Shown here: positions 7,907 to 15,488 of the stretch, one piece after another | Layout: each line of letters opens with the position of its first letter | Numbering within the stretch: position 1 is the first letter of the stretch | From: Protaetiibacter intestinalis | GTDB lineage: Bacteria; Actinomycetota; Actinomycetes; Actinomycetales; Microbacteriaceae | NCBI RefSeq assembly: GCF_003627075.1 | Contig: NZ_CP032630.1 | Span: 1,612,001 to 1,676,000 of the forward strand | Length of the DNA: 64,000 nucleotides | Direction: 5' to 3' | Translations under genes and position numbers: made by a program | The notes under the pieces: generated by a model | Seen by the model: the letters and a program-made list of their open reading frames with translations, nothing else | What the model was told of the DNA's origin: nothing | Database searches by the model: none

Positions 7907-8983
7907 ATGCCGCATCGCCTCTCCCCGCAACTGCTCGACCCGCTCGGCGGCGTCACCGCGCAGGCGTTCACCTGGGTGCTCACCCTCGGCGCGTTCGCCA
8001 CCTCGATCGCCCTCACGATCATCCACCGCGAGGAGTACCGGCAGGCCGCTCCTCTCGTCGCGGCGTTCGCGGCGCTCGTGGCGGCGGGCCTTGTGCTGGT
8101 CATGTCGAGCGCGCCGCGGCGGGCGCCGTTCACCTGGCGCAGCGCGCTCGCCCTGCACCTGCTGTGCCTCGCGGCGGTCGGGTTCGAGGCCGCGTCGCAG
8201 TGGGGTGCGAACGCGACGGTTCGCTCCGACTGGGGCCCCATCGCCTTCGCGCTGCTCGTGATGGCCACCGGATGCTTCCGCCCCGCGGTCGAGATCCTCG
8301 CCATGACCGCGGTGAGCTCGGTGCTCGTCGCGGGCACGACGATGGCGGGGTCGATCGCGGCCCAGGCGACGCTGCCGCCCGGCGTCTACGGGGGGCTCAC
8401 CGCGGGTCCGCTGCTCGCGGCCGGCGCGGGTGCCGCCGCGTTCTCGGCCACCCTCGTGAGCCGACTGCTGAGCTGGCGCGAGCACACCAGCGGGCTGCGC
8501 GCCGAGAACGCCGCCCGGCTGCGCAGCCGCGTGCGCGCCGACCTGCGGGTGGAACGGCTCACCCTCATCGAGGGCGAGGTGGCGCCCTTCCTGCGCGAGC
8601 TGTTGGCCCGCGGCGAGACGGATGCGGCGAGCGCGATCCGGGCGCGCGAGCTCGGCGAGGCGCTGCGCGGTGCCCTCGTGCGCGAGGCCGACGGCGTCTG
8701 GCTCGACGACCTCGTCGTCTCGCTCGACGACCCCGACGGCCTCGCGACGCGCATGGACGACACCGAACGCGCGGCCCTCGAGGCGGTCTGCGCGGCGCTC
8801 GCCCGCCGGCGGCCGAGCGCCGTCGTCGGGAGGTCGGGCGACCGCATCCTGCTCACCCTGCGCTGGGAGCGCGGCGGCCCGGGCCGCATCGGGCCGGAGC
8901 TGCAGGCGATGGTGCGCAGCATCTTCCCCGGCGCGCGGATGCACCTGACGTCGCGGGTCGTCGAGCTCGAGTTCGACGGCTGA
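7907..8983 (+). CDS. Membrane protein with degenerate kinase-like C-terminus
   Basis: A 358-residue protein with about six predicted membrane helices in residues 15-195. A soluble tail follows, rich in charged helical sequence (ENAARLRSRVRADLRVERL). The size and layout copy the preceding kinase-like protein, and the tail ends in a beta-like region (RILLTLRWERG ... HLTSRVVELEFDG). I see no clear N-box, G-box or H-box motif, so it is probably not catalytic. The ATG comes 3 nt after the upstream TGA, implying translational coupling. It may be the partner or regulatory half of a split sensor. No family name can be given with confidence. Confidence 0.75.
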   Translation: MPHRLSPQLLDPLGGVTAQAFTWVLTLGAFATSIALTIIHREEYRQAAPLVAAFAALVAAGLVLVMSSAPRRAPFTWRSALALHLLCLAAVGFEAASQWGANATVRSDWGPIAFALLVMATGCFRPAVEILAMTAVSSVLVAGTTMAGSIAAQATLPPGVYGGLTAGPLLAAGAGAAAFSATLVSRLLSWREHTSGLRAENAARLRSRVRADLRVERLTLIEGEVAPFLRELLARGETDAASAIRARELGEALRGALVREADGVWLDDLVVSLDDPDGLATRMDDTERAALEAVCAALARRRPSAVVGRSGDRILLTLRWERGGPGRIGPELQAMVRSIFPGARMHLTSRVVELEFDG

Positions 8984-8993
8984 GCGCGCCCGC

Positions 8994-9647
8994 TCAGCTG
9001 GAGGAGTAGACGCCGAAGTAGCCGGGGAACTCGTTCAGCATCTGCATGGTCAGCGCGACCGACCAGACGATCGAGCCGATGAGCAGCGCGGCGTAGAGCG
9101 CGACGTGCACCCACAGCGGCCAGCCCGCGGTGCGGATCACCTTGCGCAGCACGACGAGGCGACCGATGAGGTAGACGAGCGGCATCGGGATGAAGGCGAA
9201 CGCCCAATGGAACGGGCGCACGACGCCCACCGCCGTGAGGTGTCGGTAGTCGCGGTATGCGGCGATCACGGTGAGCGCATAGGCGAGCACCGAGAGGCCC
9301 ATGATCAGGAAGTAGACGGCGAAGAAGCGGGTGAGCGCCTCGGTGCCGCCCAGGCCGTACGAGAGGCCGATGACGACGCGCATGTAGCCGGAGAAGTCGA
9401 ACAGGAAGACCGCGCTCGACGCGAGCAGCGAGACGGTCGCGACGAGCCACACCCACACGGTGTCGACGCGGGTGCCCTCCGGCAGCGCCGGTCGCACGAG
9501 CGGCTGAGCCTGCGCGTAACCGGTGGGCGTCGCGGGCGCCGCGACGTGGTCGGTCCAGCCCCGGCCGTCCCACCAGCGCTGGGCACCCGAGGCGTCGGGG
9601 TACCAGCCGGGTGCGGCGGCGGATGCGGTGTTCGCGGGGTCGGTCAT
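8994..9647 (-). CDS. DUF2510 domain membrane protein
   Basis: A 217-residue protein. The N-terminal DUF2510 motif is plain: APGWYPDASGAQRWWDGRGW at about residues 12-31, followed by TDHV. About four hydrophobic helices follow (TVWVWLVATVSLLASSAVFLF, a pair around residues 110-160, and one near the C-terminus). DUF2510 occurs in many actinobacterial membrane proteins of unknown role. The gene converges on the kinase-like pair and shares its upstream region, in divergent orientation, with the small CESCQ peptide unit. Confidence 0.85.
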   Translation of the reverse strand: MTDPANTASAAAPGWYPDASGAQRWWDGRGWTDHVAAPATPTGYAQAQPLVRPALPEGTRVDTVWVWLVATVSLLASSAVFLFDFSGYMRVVIGLSYGLGGTEALTRFFAVYFLIMGLSVLAYALTVIAAYRDYRHLTAVGVVRPFHWAFAFIPMPLVYLIGRLVVLRKVIRTAGWPLWVHVALYAALLIGSIVWSVALTMQMLNEFPGYFGVYSSS

Positions 9648-9755
9648 CGGTGTCCTCCTCGCTCGATGGTAGGGCCCTCGACGGCCCGGATGTCAGTGGT
9701 GCGCGGTTGAATGGACGAGAATTCGCGACACGCCGAGAACACAACATCTAGGGGA

Positions 9756-9785
9756 ATGACATCCGTGAAGTTCCCGTTATATAGT
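9756..9785 (+). promoter_or_regulatory. Sigma70-type promoter for the CESCQ peptide gene
   Basis: ATGACA (9756-9761) and TATAGT (9780-9785) are separated by 18 nt in a locally AT-rich patch that is rare in this GC-rich window. Transcription would start near 9792, about 55 nt before the ATG at 9846. The leader contains a perfect hairpin CCGGGG/CCCCGG (9796-9801 with 9807-9812). Confidence 0.6.
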
Positions 9786-9845
9786 GAGAACCCATCCGGG
9801 GCCCGTCCCCGGAACCACCAGTTGAGAACTTCGAGGGAGGTTGCC

Positions 9846-9926
9846 ATGAACGACGTCGACACCGTCGGTGGCTACGCAGTTCCGGTCGACCCGATGGACG
9901 ACCTCATGTGCGAGTCCTGCCAGTAG
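9846..9926 (+). CDS. 26-residue peptide ending in CESCQ (unknown, possible precursor or signalling peptide)
   Basis: A short ORF beginning MNDVDTVGGY and ending DDLMCESCQ, with two cysteines spaced CxxC at the very C-terminus. Four independent signals support it as real. A good promoter lies at 9756-9785. A leader hairpin is present. A strong Shine-Dalgarno GAGGGAGG lies 5 nt before ATG 9846. A GC-rich terminator hairpin starts 26 nt after TAG. The acidic N-terminal part with a cysteine-bearing tail resembles the leader/core layout of ribosomally made modified peptides, but no maturase or exporter is adjacent. A metal- or redox-responsive small protein is equally possible. Not recognised as a named family. 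Confidence 0.6.
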   Translation: MNDVDTVGGYAVPVDPMDDLMCESCQ

Positions 9927-9952
9927 GCAGCGCCACCAAGTACCCCCCGGAG

Positions 9953-9985
9953 CCCCGGCTGACCGCGACGGTCGCCGGGGTTCCG
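9953..9985 (+). terminator. Terminator hairpin after the CESCQ peptide gene
   Basis: CCCCGG (9953-9958) pairs with CCGGGG (9975-9980), and GACCG (9961-9965) with CGGTC (9969-9973), with one bulged base. TTCCGTCTGT follows. It separates the peptide unit from hadA. Confidence 0.6.
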
Positions 9986-10030
9986 TCTGTCCGGGGGTCG
10001 CGCGCCGGGGTGCGCCGATAGGCTCGTCGG

Positions 10031-10477
10031 GTGAGCGTCAACCCCGAACTGCAGGGCCGCAGCTACCCGCCGACCGCCCCCTACCTCGTGGGCCGCGAGA
10101 AGGTGCGCGAGTTCGCGCGGGCCGTCTACGCGACCAGCCCCCTCCACCACGACCCCGAGGCGGCGCGCGCCGCCGGCTACGCGGACGTCGTGGCGCCGCC
10201 GACGTTCGGCGTCGTCGTGCAGGAGCACGCGCTCGCGGTGCTGCTCGCCGACCCCGAGGCGGGCATCGACTTCTCGCGCGTCGTGCACGGCGACCAGCGC
10301 TTCGCGTTCAGCCGCCCCATCGTCGCGGGCGACGAGCTCACCGCCACCCTCACCGTCACGAGCGTCAAGACGCTCGGCGGCCACTCGATGGTCACCGCCG
10401 ACGCGCTCATCGCCGACGCGGCGGGCGAGCACGTCGTCACCGCCACCTCCAGCCTCGTCGTGCGGGGCGACGAATGA
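10031..10477 (+). CDS. hadA: HadA-like MaoC-type dehydratase subunit (FAS1-like dehydratase domain)
   Basis: A 148-residue hot-dog-fold protein of the MaoC N-terminal type. It reads GRSYPPTAPYLVGREKVREFA at the start, VAPPTFGVV at the central helix and HGDQRFAFSRPIVAGDEL in the strand region. In mycobacteria HadA pairs with HadB as the (3R)-hydroxyacyl-ACP dehydratase of FAS-II. This window shows no mycolate genes, so the pair here may act on other acyl thioesters. GTG 10031 is the first start. The stop overlaps the ATG of hadB (ATGA). It heads a four-gene overlapping operon hadA-hadB-murB-ribokinase. Confidence 0.88.
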   Translation: MSVNPELQGRSYPPTAPYLVGREKVREFARAVYATSPLHHDPEAARAAGYADVVAPPTFGVVVQEHALAVLLADPEAGIDFSRVVHGDQRFAFSRPIVAGDELTATLTVTSVKTLGGHSMVTADALIADAAGEHVVTATSSLVVRGDE

Positions 10478-10896
10478 GCGCCCCCGCCGTCTCCGCGCTC
10501 GCCCTCGGCGAGGTCGTCGCCGAGGCGGAGTTCCTGCTCCACCGCGACTCCCTCGTGCGCTACGCGGGTGCATCCGGCGACTTCAACCCCATCCACTACC
10601 GCGACGACGTTGCCGCATCCGTGGGCCTGCCCGGCGTGCTCGCGCACGGGATGCTGACCATGGGCCTCGCCGTGCAGCCGGTCGTCGACTGGGTGGGCGA
10701 CCCCGGCCGCGTGCTCGACTACCAGGTGCGGTTCACACGCCCCGTCGTGGTCGACCCCGTCGACGGCGCCGTCGTCACCGTCGTCGCCAAGGTAGGCCGC
10801 ATCGACGAGGCCGGCGCGCGCATCGACCTGACGGTGAGCTTCAACGGCGAGACCGTGCTCGGCAAGGCGCAGGCGGTCGTGCGGCTGGACGCGTGA
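10474..10896 (+). CDS. hadB: HadB-like MaoC dehydratase (catalytic subunit)
   Basis: A 140-residue single hot-dog domain with the hydratase-2 motif YAGASGDFNPIHYRDDVAASVG, which holds the catalytic Asp and His, followed by GVLAHGMLTMG. It should form the active subunit of a dehydratase together with HadA, whose gene overlaps it by 4 nt (10474-10477). The stop codon in turn overlaps the GTG start of murB. The hadA-hadB-murB order near tRNA-Thr/tRNA-Met and secE is widespread in actinobacteria. Confidence 0.9.
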   Translation: MSAPAVSALALGEVVAEAEFLLHRDSLVRYAGASGDFNPIHYRDDVAASVGLPGVLAHGMLTMGLAVQPVVDWVGDPGRVLDYQVRFTRPVVVDPVDGAVVTVVAKVGRIDEAGARIDLTVSFNGETVLGKAQAVVRLDA

Positions 10897-11987
10897 CCGT
10901 GGTCGAACTCGCCGACGTCACGACGCTGCGGGTCGGCGGCCCGGCGCGCGAGCTGCGCGCCCCGGGCACCCGCGACGAGCTCGTCGCGACCGCGCGCGAG
11001 GTGTGGGAGACGGGCGAGGACTGGCTGCTGCTCGGCGGCGGCTCCAATGTCGTCATCGCCGACGAGGGCTTCGACGGCACCGTGATCCGGGTGGCGACGC
11101 GCGGCATCGACATCGCGGTGGACGCCGACGGGCGCCACGCGCGCGTGCGCGCCGCCGCGGGGGAGAGCTGGGACGGGCTCGTCGCGGCGACCGTGCAGGC
11201 GGGGCTCGCGGGCGTCGAGGCGCTCTCCGGCATCCCCGGCACGGTGGGCGCGGCGCCCGTGCAGAACATCGGCGCCTACGGGCAGGAGCTCGGCGAGCGG
11301 CTCGTCGGCATCGACTTCCTCGACTACGCGACGGGTGAGGTGCTGCGGCTCGACGCCCGCGAGCTGGGCCTCGGCTACCGCACGAGCGCGCTCAAGCGCG
11401 GCCGCGCGGGCATCGTGCTCGCGGTCGAGCTCGACCTCGACGCGGGCGGGCACTCCGGCCCCGTCGCCTACGCGCAGCTCTCGACCGCGCTCGGGGTGGC
11501 GCTCGGCGACCGCGTGCCGCTCGCGGACGCGCGCCGCGCCGTGCTCGCGCTGCGGGCCTCGAAGGGCATGGTGCTCGATGCCGCCGACCCCGACTCGGTG
11601 AGCGCCGGCTCCTTCTTCACCAACCCGATCGTCTCCGAGTCGTTCGCCCGCGCGCTGCCCGCGGAGGCGCCGCGCTGGCCCGTCGCCGACGAGGAGGCGG
11701 ATCGCGTGCTCGCGCCGGGCGAGGACGTGCCGCCCCTGGCATCCGCCGAGTACCGGGTGAAGCTCTCGGCCGCCTGGCTCATCGAGCGCTCGGGCATCGC
11801 GCGCGGCTTCGCGCTGCCCGGTTCGCGCGCGGCGATCTCCTCCAAGCACACGCTCGCGATCGTGAACTGCGGGGGCGCGACGGCATCCGAGATCGTGCAG
11901 CTCGCGGGCTACGTGCAGACCCGGGTGCTCGCCGAGTTCGGCGTGCGGCTGCAGCCCGAGCCGGTGTTCGTCGGGGTCTCGTTGTGA
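10893..11987 (+). CDS. murB: UDP-N-acetylenolpyruvoylglucosamine reductase
   Basis: A 364-residue flavoenzyme that reduces UDP-GlcNAc-enolpyruvate to UDP-MurNAc with NADPH in peptidoglycan synthesis. FAD-binding sequences are GGGSNVVIADEGFDG (about residues 47-61) and SGIPGTVGAAPVQNIGAYGQE (about residues 113-133). The proton donor Ser lies in SAGSFFTNP (about residue 236). The C-terminal domain carries the substrate-binding loop KHTLAIVN. Length is normal. It starts with GTG 10893 overlapping the hadB stop, and its TGA overlaps the GTG of the ribokinase gene, so it sits inside a translationally coupled operon. Confidence 0.96.
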   Translation: MTVVELADVTTLRVGGPARELRAPGTRDELVATAREVWETGEDWLLLGGGSNVVIADEGFDGTVIRVATRGIDIAVDADGRHARVRAAAGESWDGLVAATVQAGLAGVEALSGIPGTVGAAPVQNIGAYGQELGERLVGIDFLDYATGEVLRLDARELGLGYRTSALKRGRAGIVLAVELDLDAGGHSGPVAYAQLSTALGVALGDRVPLADARRAVLALRASKGMVLDAADPDSVSAGSFFTNPIVSESFARALPAEAPRWPVADEEADRVLAPGEDVPPLASAEYRVKLSAAWLIERSGIARGFALPGSRAAISSKHTLAIVNCGGATASEIVQLAGYVQTRVLAEFGVRLQPEPVFVGVSL

Positions 11988-12874
11988 CCGACATCGTCGT
12001 GCTCGGCAGCGCCAACATGGACCTCGTGGTGCGCCAGCCGCGCCTGCCGGAGCCCGGCGAGACGATGTTCGGCTCGTCGTTCGCGACCGTCGCGGGCGGC
12101 AAGGGGCTCAACCAGGCCGTCGCGGCGGCGCGGGCCGGGGCGTCGGTCGCGTTCCTCGGCGCGCTCGGGGGAGACGAGTTCGGGGCGACCCTGCGGGCCA
12201 CCCTCGAGGCGGACGGCATCGACACCGCCGGGATCGCGCTCGTCGAGCGTCCCACCGGCACCGCGCACATCTCGGTGCTCGACGGCGGCGAGAACGCGAT
12301 CGTCGTGGTGCCGGATGCGAACGGCGTGCGGCTGCCGCTCGACGACGTGCAGCGGGCCGCGATCCGCGCGGCGCGTTACCTCGCGGTGCAGTTCGAGCGG
12401 CCCCTCGAGCTCGTCGCCGAGGCCGTCGCGTTCGCGCGGTCCGTCGGGGTGACGACCGTGGTGACCCCGGCGCCCGTGCTCGAGCTGCCGGAGGGCTTCC
12501 TCGAGCAGGTCGACGTGCTCGTGCCGAACGCGGCCGAGGCGCGCGCGCTCGCGGGCGTCGACGACGAGGCGGATGCCGCCCGCGCGCTCTCGCGCCGCGC
12601 CGGCACCGTCGTCGTCACGCGCGGCGCCCGCGGGGCGCTCGTCGCACGCGGCGGCGAGCTCGTCACCGAGGTGCCGGCGCACCCGGTGACCCCCGTCGAC
12701 ACGACCGGCGCGGGCGACACCTTCACGGGCGTGCTCGTCGCCCGCCTCGCGCTCGGCGACACCGAGCCCGCGGCCCTGCGCGCCGCATCCGTCGCCGCCG
12801 CCCTCGCGACCACCCGCCCCGGCGCATCCCCCTCGATGCCCACCTGGTCCGAGGTGGCGCCGCTCCTCGGCTAG
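11984..12874 (+). CDS. rbsK: Ribokinase-like PfkB family sugar kinase
   Basis: A 296-residue PfkB kinase. The first signature is AGGKGLNQAVAAARAGASVAF (about residues 38-58). The second, DTTGAGDTFTGVL, holds the anion hole and catalytic Asp (about residue 246). NMD near the N-terminus and the SANMDLVV start are typical of ribokinases, so phosphorylation of ribose or a related sugar at O5 is likely. Start GTG 11984 overlaps the murB stop. The last four bases overlap the stop of the leftward response regulator gene (12871-12874), a tail-to-tail junction with no room for a separate terminator. Confidence 0.88.
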   Translation: MTDIVVLGSANMDLVVRQPRLPEPGETMFGSSFATVAGGKGLNQAVAAARAGASVAFLGALGGDEFGATLRATLEADGIDTAGIALVERPTGTAHISVLDGGENAIVVVPDANGVRLPLDDVQRAAIRAARYLAVQFERPLELVAEAVAFARSVGVTTVVTPAPVLELPEGFLEQVDVLVPNAAEARALAGVDDEADAARALSRRAGTVVVTRGARGALVARGGELVTEVPAHPVTPVDTTGAGDTFTGVLVARLALGDTEPAALRAASVAAALATTRPGASPSMPTWSEVAPLLG

Positions 12875-13497
12875 AGGAGCTTCAGCTCCATCGCGCGCGT
12901 CACGGCGCGGGTGCGGTCGTTCACGTCGAGCTTCGCGAAGGCGTGCAGCAGGTGCGTCTTCACCGTGGCCTCGCCGAGGTGGATGCGGGCGCCGATCTCG
13001 CGGTTCGAGAGCCCCTCCGCCACGAGCCGCAGCACCTCCAGCTCCCGGGGGCTCAGCTCCGGACCGCGCGGCGGCTCGGGTGCCCGCGTGCGCGCCACGA
13101 GCATCCGGCTGACGCTCGGCGCGAGCGCCACCTCGCCCGCCGCCACCGCGCGCACCCCCGCGAGCAGCTCCTCCTCGGGCGCCGCCTTCAGCAGGTAGCC
13201 GCTCGCCCCCGCGGCGATCGCCGACAGGATCGCGTCATCCGACTCGTAGGTCGTGAGGATCAGCACCCGCACCCCCGGATGCGCGGCCAGGATGCGGGCG
13301 GTCGCCTCGTCGCCGTCGATCCCCGGCATCCGCAGATCCATCACGACGAGGTCGGGCGCCGTCGACGCGACGAGTGCGAGCGCCTCCTCGCCGCTCGCCG
13401 CGGTGCCCGCGATCTCCACGTCGGGCGCCGCCTCGAGCAGCGCCACGATGCCCGCGCGCACGACCGGGTGGTCGTCGACCACGAGGATGCGGATCAC
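12871..13497 (-). CDS. NarL/LuxR-family response regulator
   Basis: A 208-residue two-component regulator. The receiver domain begins IRILVVDDHPVVRAG, with the phospho-acceptor Asp in DLVVMDLRMPG (about residue 54) and the conserved Lys in GYLLKAAPEEEL. The C-terminal LuxR helix-turn-helix reads LSPRELEVLRLVAEGLSNREI (about residues 142-162). The start is GTG 13497, which overlaps the TGA of the upstream kinase gene (13494-13496). It should be phosphorylated by that kinase and probably controls the ABC exporter upstream in the same leftward operon. Confidence 0.93.
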   Translation of the reverse strand: MIRILVVDDHPVVRAGIVALLEAAPDVEIAGTAASGEEALALVASTAPDLVVMDLRMPGIDGDEATARILAAHPGVRVLILTTYESDDAILSAIAAGASGYLLKAAPEEELLAGVRAVAAGEVALAPSVSRMLVARTRAPEPPRGPELSPRELEVLRLVAEGLSNREIGARIHLGEATVKTHLLHAFAKLDVNDRTRAVTRAMELKLL

Positions 13498-14636
13498 GCG
13501 GCACCCCCGATCGGCAGCGTCGCCACGATCGCCGTCGCGCCCGGCGTGCCGTCGACCTCGAGGGTGCCGCCCGCGAGCGCCAGCCGCTCGCGCAGGCCCG
13601 CGAGCCCGAAGCCGCCGGGTTCCGCATCCGACGCGAAGCCGCGGCCGTCGTCCGCCACCCGCAGCCGCGCCTCGCGCGCATCCGCCACGAGCTCGAGCCG
13701 CGCCGAGCCCGCACGCGAATGCTTGCGCACGTTCGCGAGCCCCTCCTGCGCGCACCGCAGCAGCACCACCTCGGCGTCGCGGTCGAGCGGCGCGGCGAGC
13801 GAGGTCGCCGCCGTCACGCGGATGCGCGTCTCGCGCTCGAAGCGCTCCGCCAGGCGCTCGAGCGCCTCGCCGATGCCGCCGGTGGCGAGCTCCACGGGCG
13901 CGGCCGCCGCGACGAGCGCGCGCGTCTCGGCGAGCGCATCCCGGGCCCCCGTCTCGATGAGCTCGAGCGTCTCGTCGTCGACCGCGCCGGATGCCGCCTC
14001 GCGTCGGGCGCGCTGGGCCAGCAGCACGAGGCCGGTGAGCGACTGCGCGACCGTGTCGTGCACCTCGCGCGACATGCGCGCCCGCTCCGAGGTGACCCCG
14101 GCATCCCGGTGCAGTCGGCCGAGCTCGTCCTGCGCGGCGGTGAGCTCGTCGAGCAGCCGCGCCTTCTCCTCGCCGAGGGAGGCGATGCGCGAGATCCAGG
14201 TGCCCATGATGATCGCGAACCCGAACGACACCACCTGGCTCACGAGCACCGCCTGCCAGGCATCCGGGCCCGGGATGCTCACGAAGAACCCCGCACCCAC
14301 CGCGACCGCGACCGCCGCGCTCGCGACGATCGCCGGCCCCCGGCCGCGGGCGAGCACCCAGGCGAGCGGGTAGGCGAGGGCCTGCGAGATCGCGAACATC
14401 GGCTCGAGCGCGGTGAGCGCCCCGGCGAACAGCACGGTCAGGGCGGTCAGGGCGATCGCCGGGGCGTTGCCCTCGCTCGTGTGGCGGAACAGCAGCAGGA
14501 AGGCGATCGCATAGCCCGCACCCACGCCGGCCCCCGTCGCGATCGACGCGGCGGGGGCGCCCCCGACGAGGAGGAACACGACGGGGGCGATCGTGGCGGT
14601 GGCGAGCACCGCCAGCCACCAACGCGACCTCAGCAT
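13494..14636 (-). CDS. Sensor histidine kinase (HisKA_3 type)
   Basis: A 380-residue membrane kinase. About five to six hydrophobic helices fill residues 1-150. The dimerisation helix holds MSREVHDTVAQSLTGLVLLAQ, with phospho-acceptor His193. The ATPase domain shows an N-box-like region (CAQEGLANVRKHS), the G1 box VADDGRGF and the tail GTPGATAIVATLP. Its gene follows the ABC permease gene directly and overlaps the regulator gene, so kinase, regulator and exporter form one unit of the kind often used to sense antibiotics or envelope stress (inference). Confidence 0.92.
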   Translation of the reverse strand: MLRSRWWLAVLATATIAPVVFLLVGGAPAASIATGAGVGAGYAIAFLLLFRHTSEGNAPAIALTALTVLFAGALTALEPMFAISQALAYPLAWVLARGRGPAIVASAAVAVAVGAGFFVSIPGPDAWQAVLVSQVVSFGFAIIMGTWISRIASLGEEKARLLDELTAAQDELGRLHRDAGVTSERARMSREVHDTVAQSLTGLVLLAQRARREAASGAVDDETLELIETGARDALAETRALVAAAAPVELATGGIGEALERLAERFERETRIRVTAATSLAAPLDRDAEVVLLRCAQEGLANVRKHSRAGSARLELVADAREARLRVADDGRGFASDAEPGGFGLAGLRERLALAGGTLEVDGTPGATAIVATLPIGGAA

Positions 14637-15488
14637 TCAGCCATCCTTGCGGATCCAACGGAAGGTGAGCCGGGTCAGCACGAGCCCCGCGACGAGCCAG
14701 ATGCCGCACACGAGCAGGATGCCGGTCAGGTTCCACTCGCCACCCGCCTCCATCGCCGCGTAGCTGTCGGGCAGGAACACCGCCCGCATCCCGTGCGCGA
14801 GCCAGGCCAGCGGGAAGACGTTCGCGATGTTCTGCAGCCACTCGGGCAGCATCGAGAACTGGATGTAGACGCCCGAGATGAACTGCAGCACGAGCACGAT
14901 CGGGATGACGACGGCCGTCGCGCTCTTGCCGGTGCGCGGCAGGGCCGAGAGGCCGATGCCGAGGATCGCGCACGTGGTCACGCCGAGCAGGAACACCCAG
15001 GCGAAGGTGAGCCAGGCCTCCGGGTCGGTCGGCAGCGTCACCCCGAAGGCGAGCCACGCGACGACGATGATGAGCGCCGCCTGCAGGGTCGCGGTGACGA
15101 GCACCTGGCCGATCTTGCCGATGAAGTAGCCGACCACCGGCAGCGGGGTGCCGGCGAGGCGTTTGAGGGTGCCGTCGCCCTTCTCCATGGCGATGTCGGT
15201 CGCGAGGTTCTGCAGCCCCGAGAGCAGCACACCGGCCGCGAGCATCGCCGGCAGGTAGTACTGGGCGGCGGTGAGCGGTTCGCCGTCGGGGGTCTGCCCG
15301 AACTCGATCGAACTGAACGCGACCGAGAAGATCGAGAGCATGAGCAGCGGGAACAGGAAGGTGAAGAACACCGTGTCGCCCTGCCGGAAGTAGGAGCGCA
15401 CCTCGTACCCGACGCGCGAGATCCCGAGGCGGAGGGCGTGCCCGAGGCCGAAGGCGGCCGGGGCGGGGGCGGGGGCGGTGGCGGTCAT
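14637..15488 (-). CDS. ABC-2 type exporter permease (DrrB-like)
   Basis: A 283-residue membrane protein. It has an N-terminal cytosolic stretch followed by TVFFTFLFPLLMLSIFSVAF (helix 1) and about five more helices. The last is VCGIWLVAGLVLTRLTFRWI, just before a basic tail. This is the ABC2_membrane layout of DrrB/NatB permeases. Its ATG overlaps the stop of the ATPase gene (15485-15488). With that ATPase it should export a drug, lipid or peptide. The substrate cannot be told. Confidence 0.9.
   Translation of the reverse strand: MTATAPAPAPAAFGLGHALRLGISRVGYEVRSYFRQGDTVFFTFLFPLLMLSIFSVAFSSIEFGQTPDGEPLTAAQYYLPAMLAAGVLLSGLQNLATDIAMEKGDGTLKRLAGTPLPVVGYFIGKIGQVLVTATLQAALIIVVAWLAFGVTLPTDPEAWLTFAWVFLLGVTTCAILGIGLSALPRTGKSATAVVIPIVLVLQFISGVYIQFSMLPEWLQNIANVFPLAWLAHGMRAVFLPDSYAAMEAGGEWNLTGILLVCGIWLVAGLVLTRLTFRWIRKDG

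Noticed and set aside
9711..9926. A 71-codon extended version of the CESCQ peptide gene
   Set aside because: The longer frame would start upstream of the promoter and read through the leader hairpin, with no ribosome-binding site. ATG 9846 has a strong one.
10031..10896. hadA/hadB taken as evidence for mycolic acid synthesis
   Set aside because: No other mycolate genes are seen, and hadAB-like pairs next to murB occur in actinobacteria without mycolates.
12871..15057. A 728-residue leftward frame ending with a response regulator
   Set aside because: Only the last 208 codons encode a protein family. The rest is a shadow of the kinase and permease genes in another frame. The regulator starts at GTG 13497.
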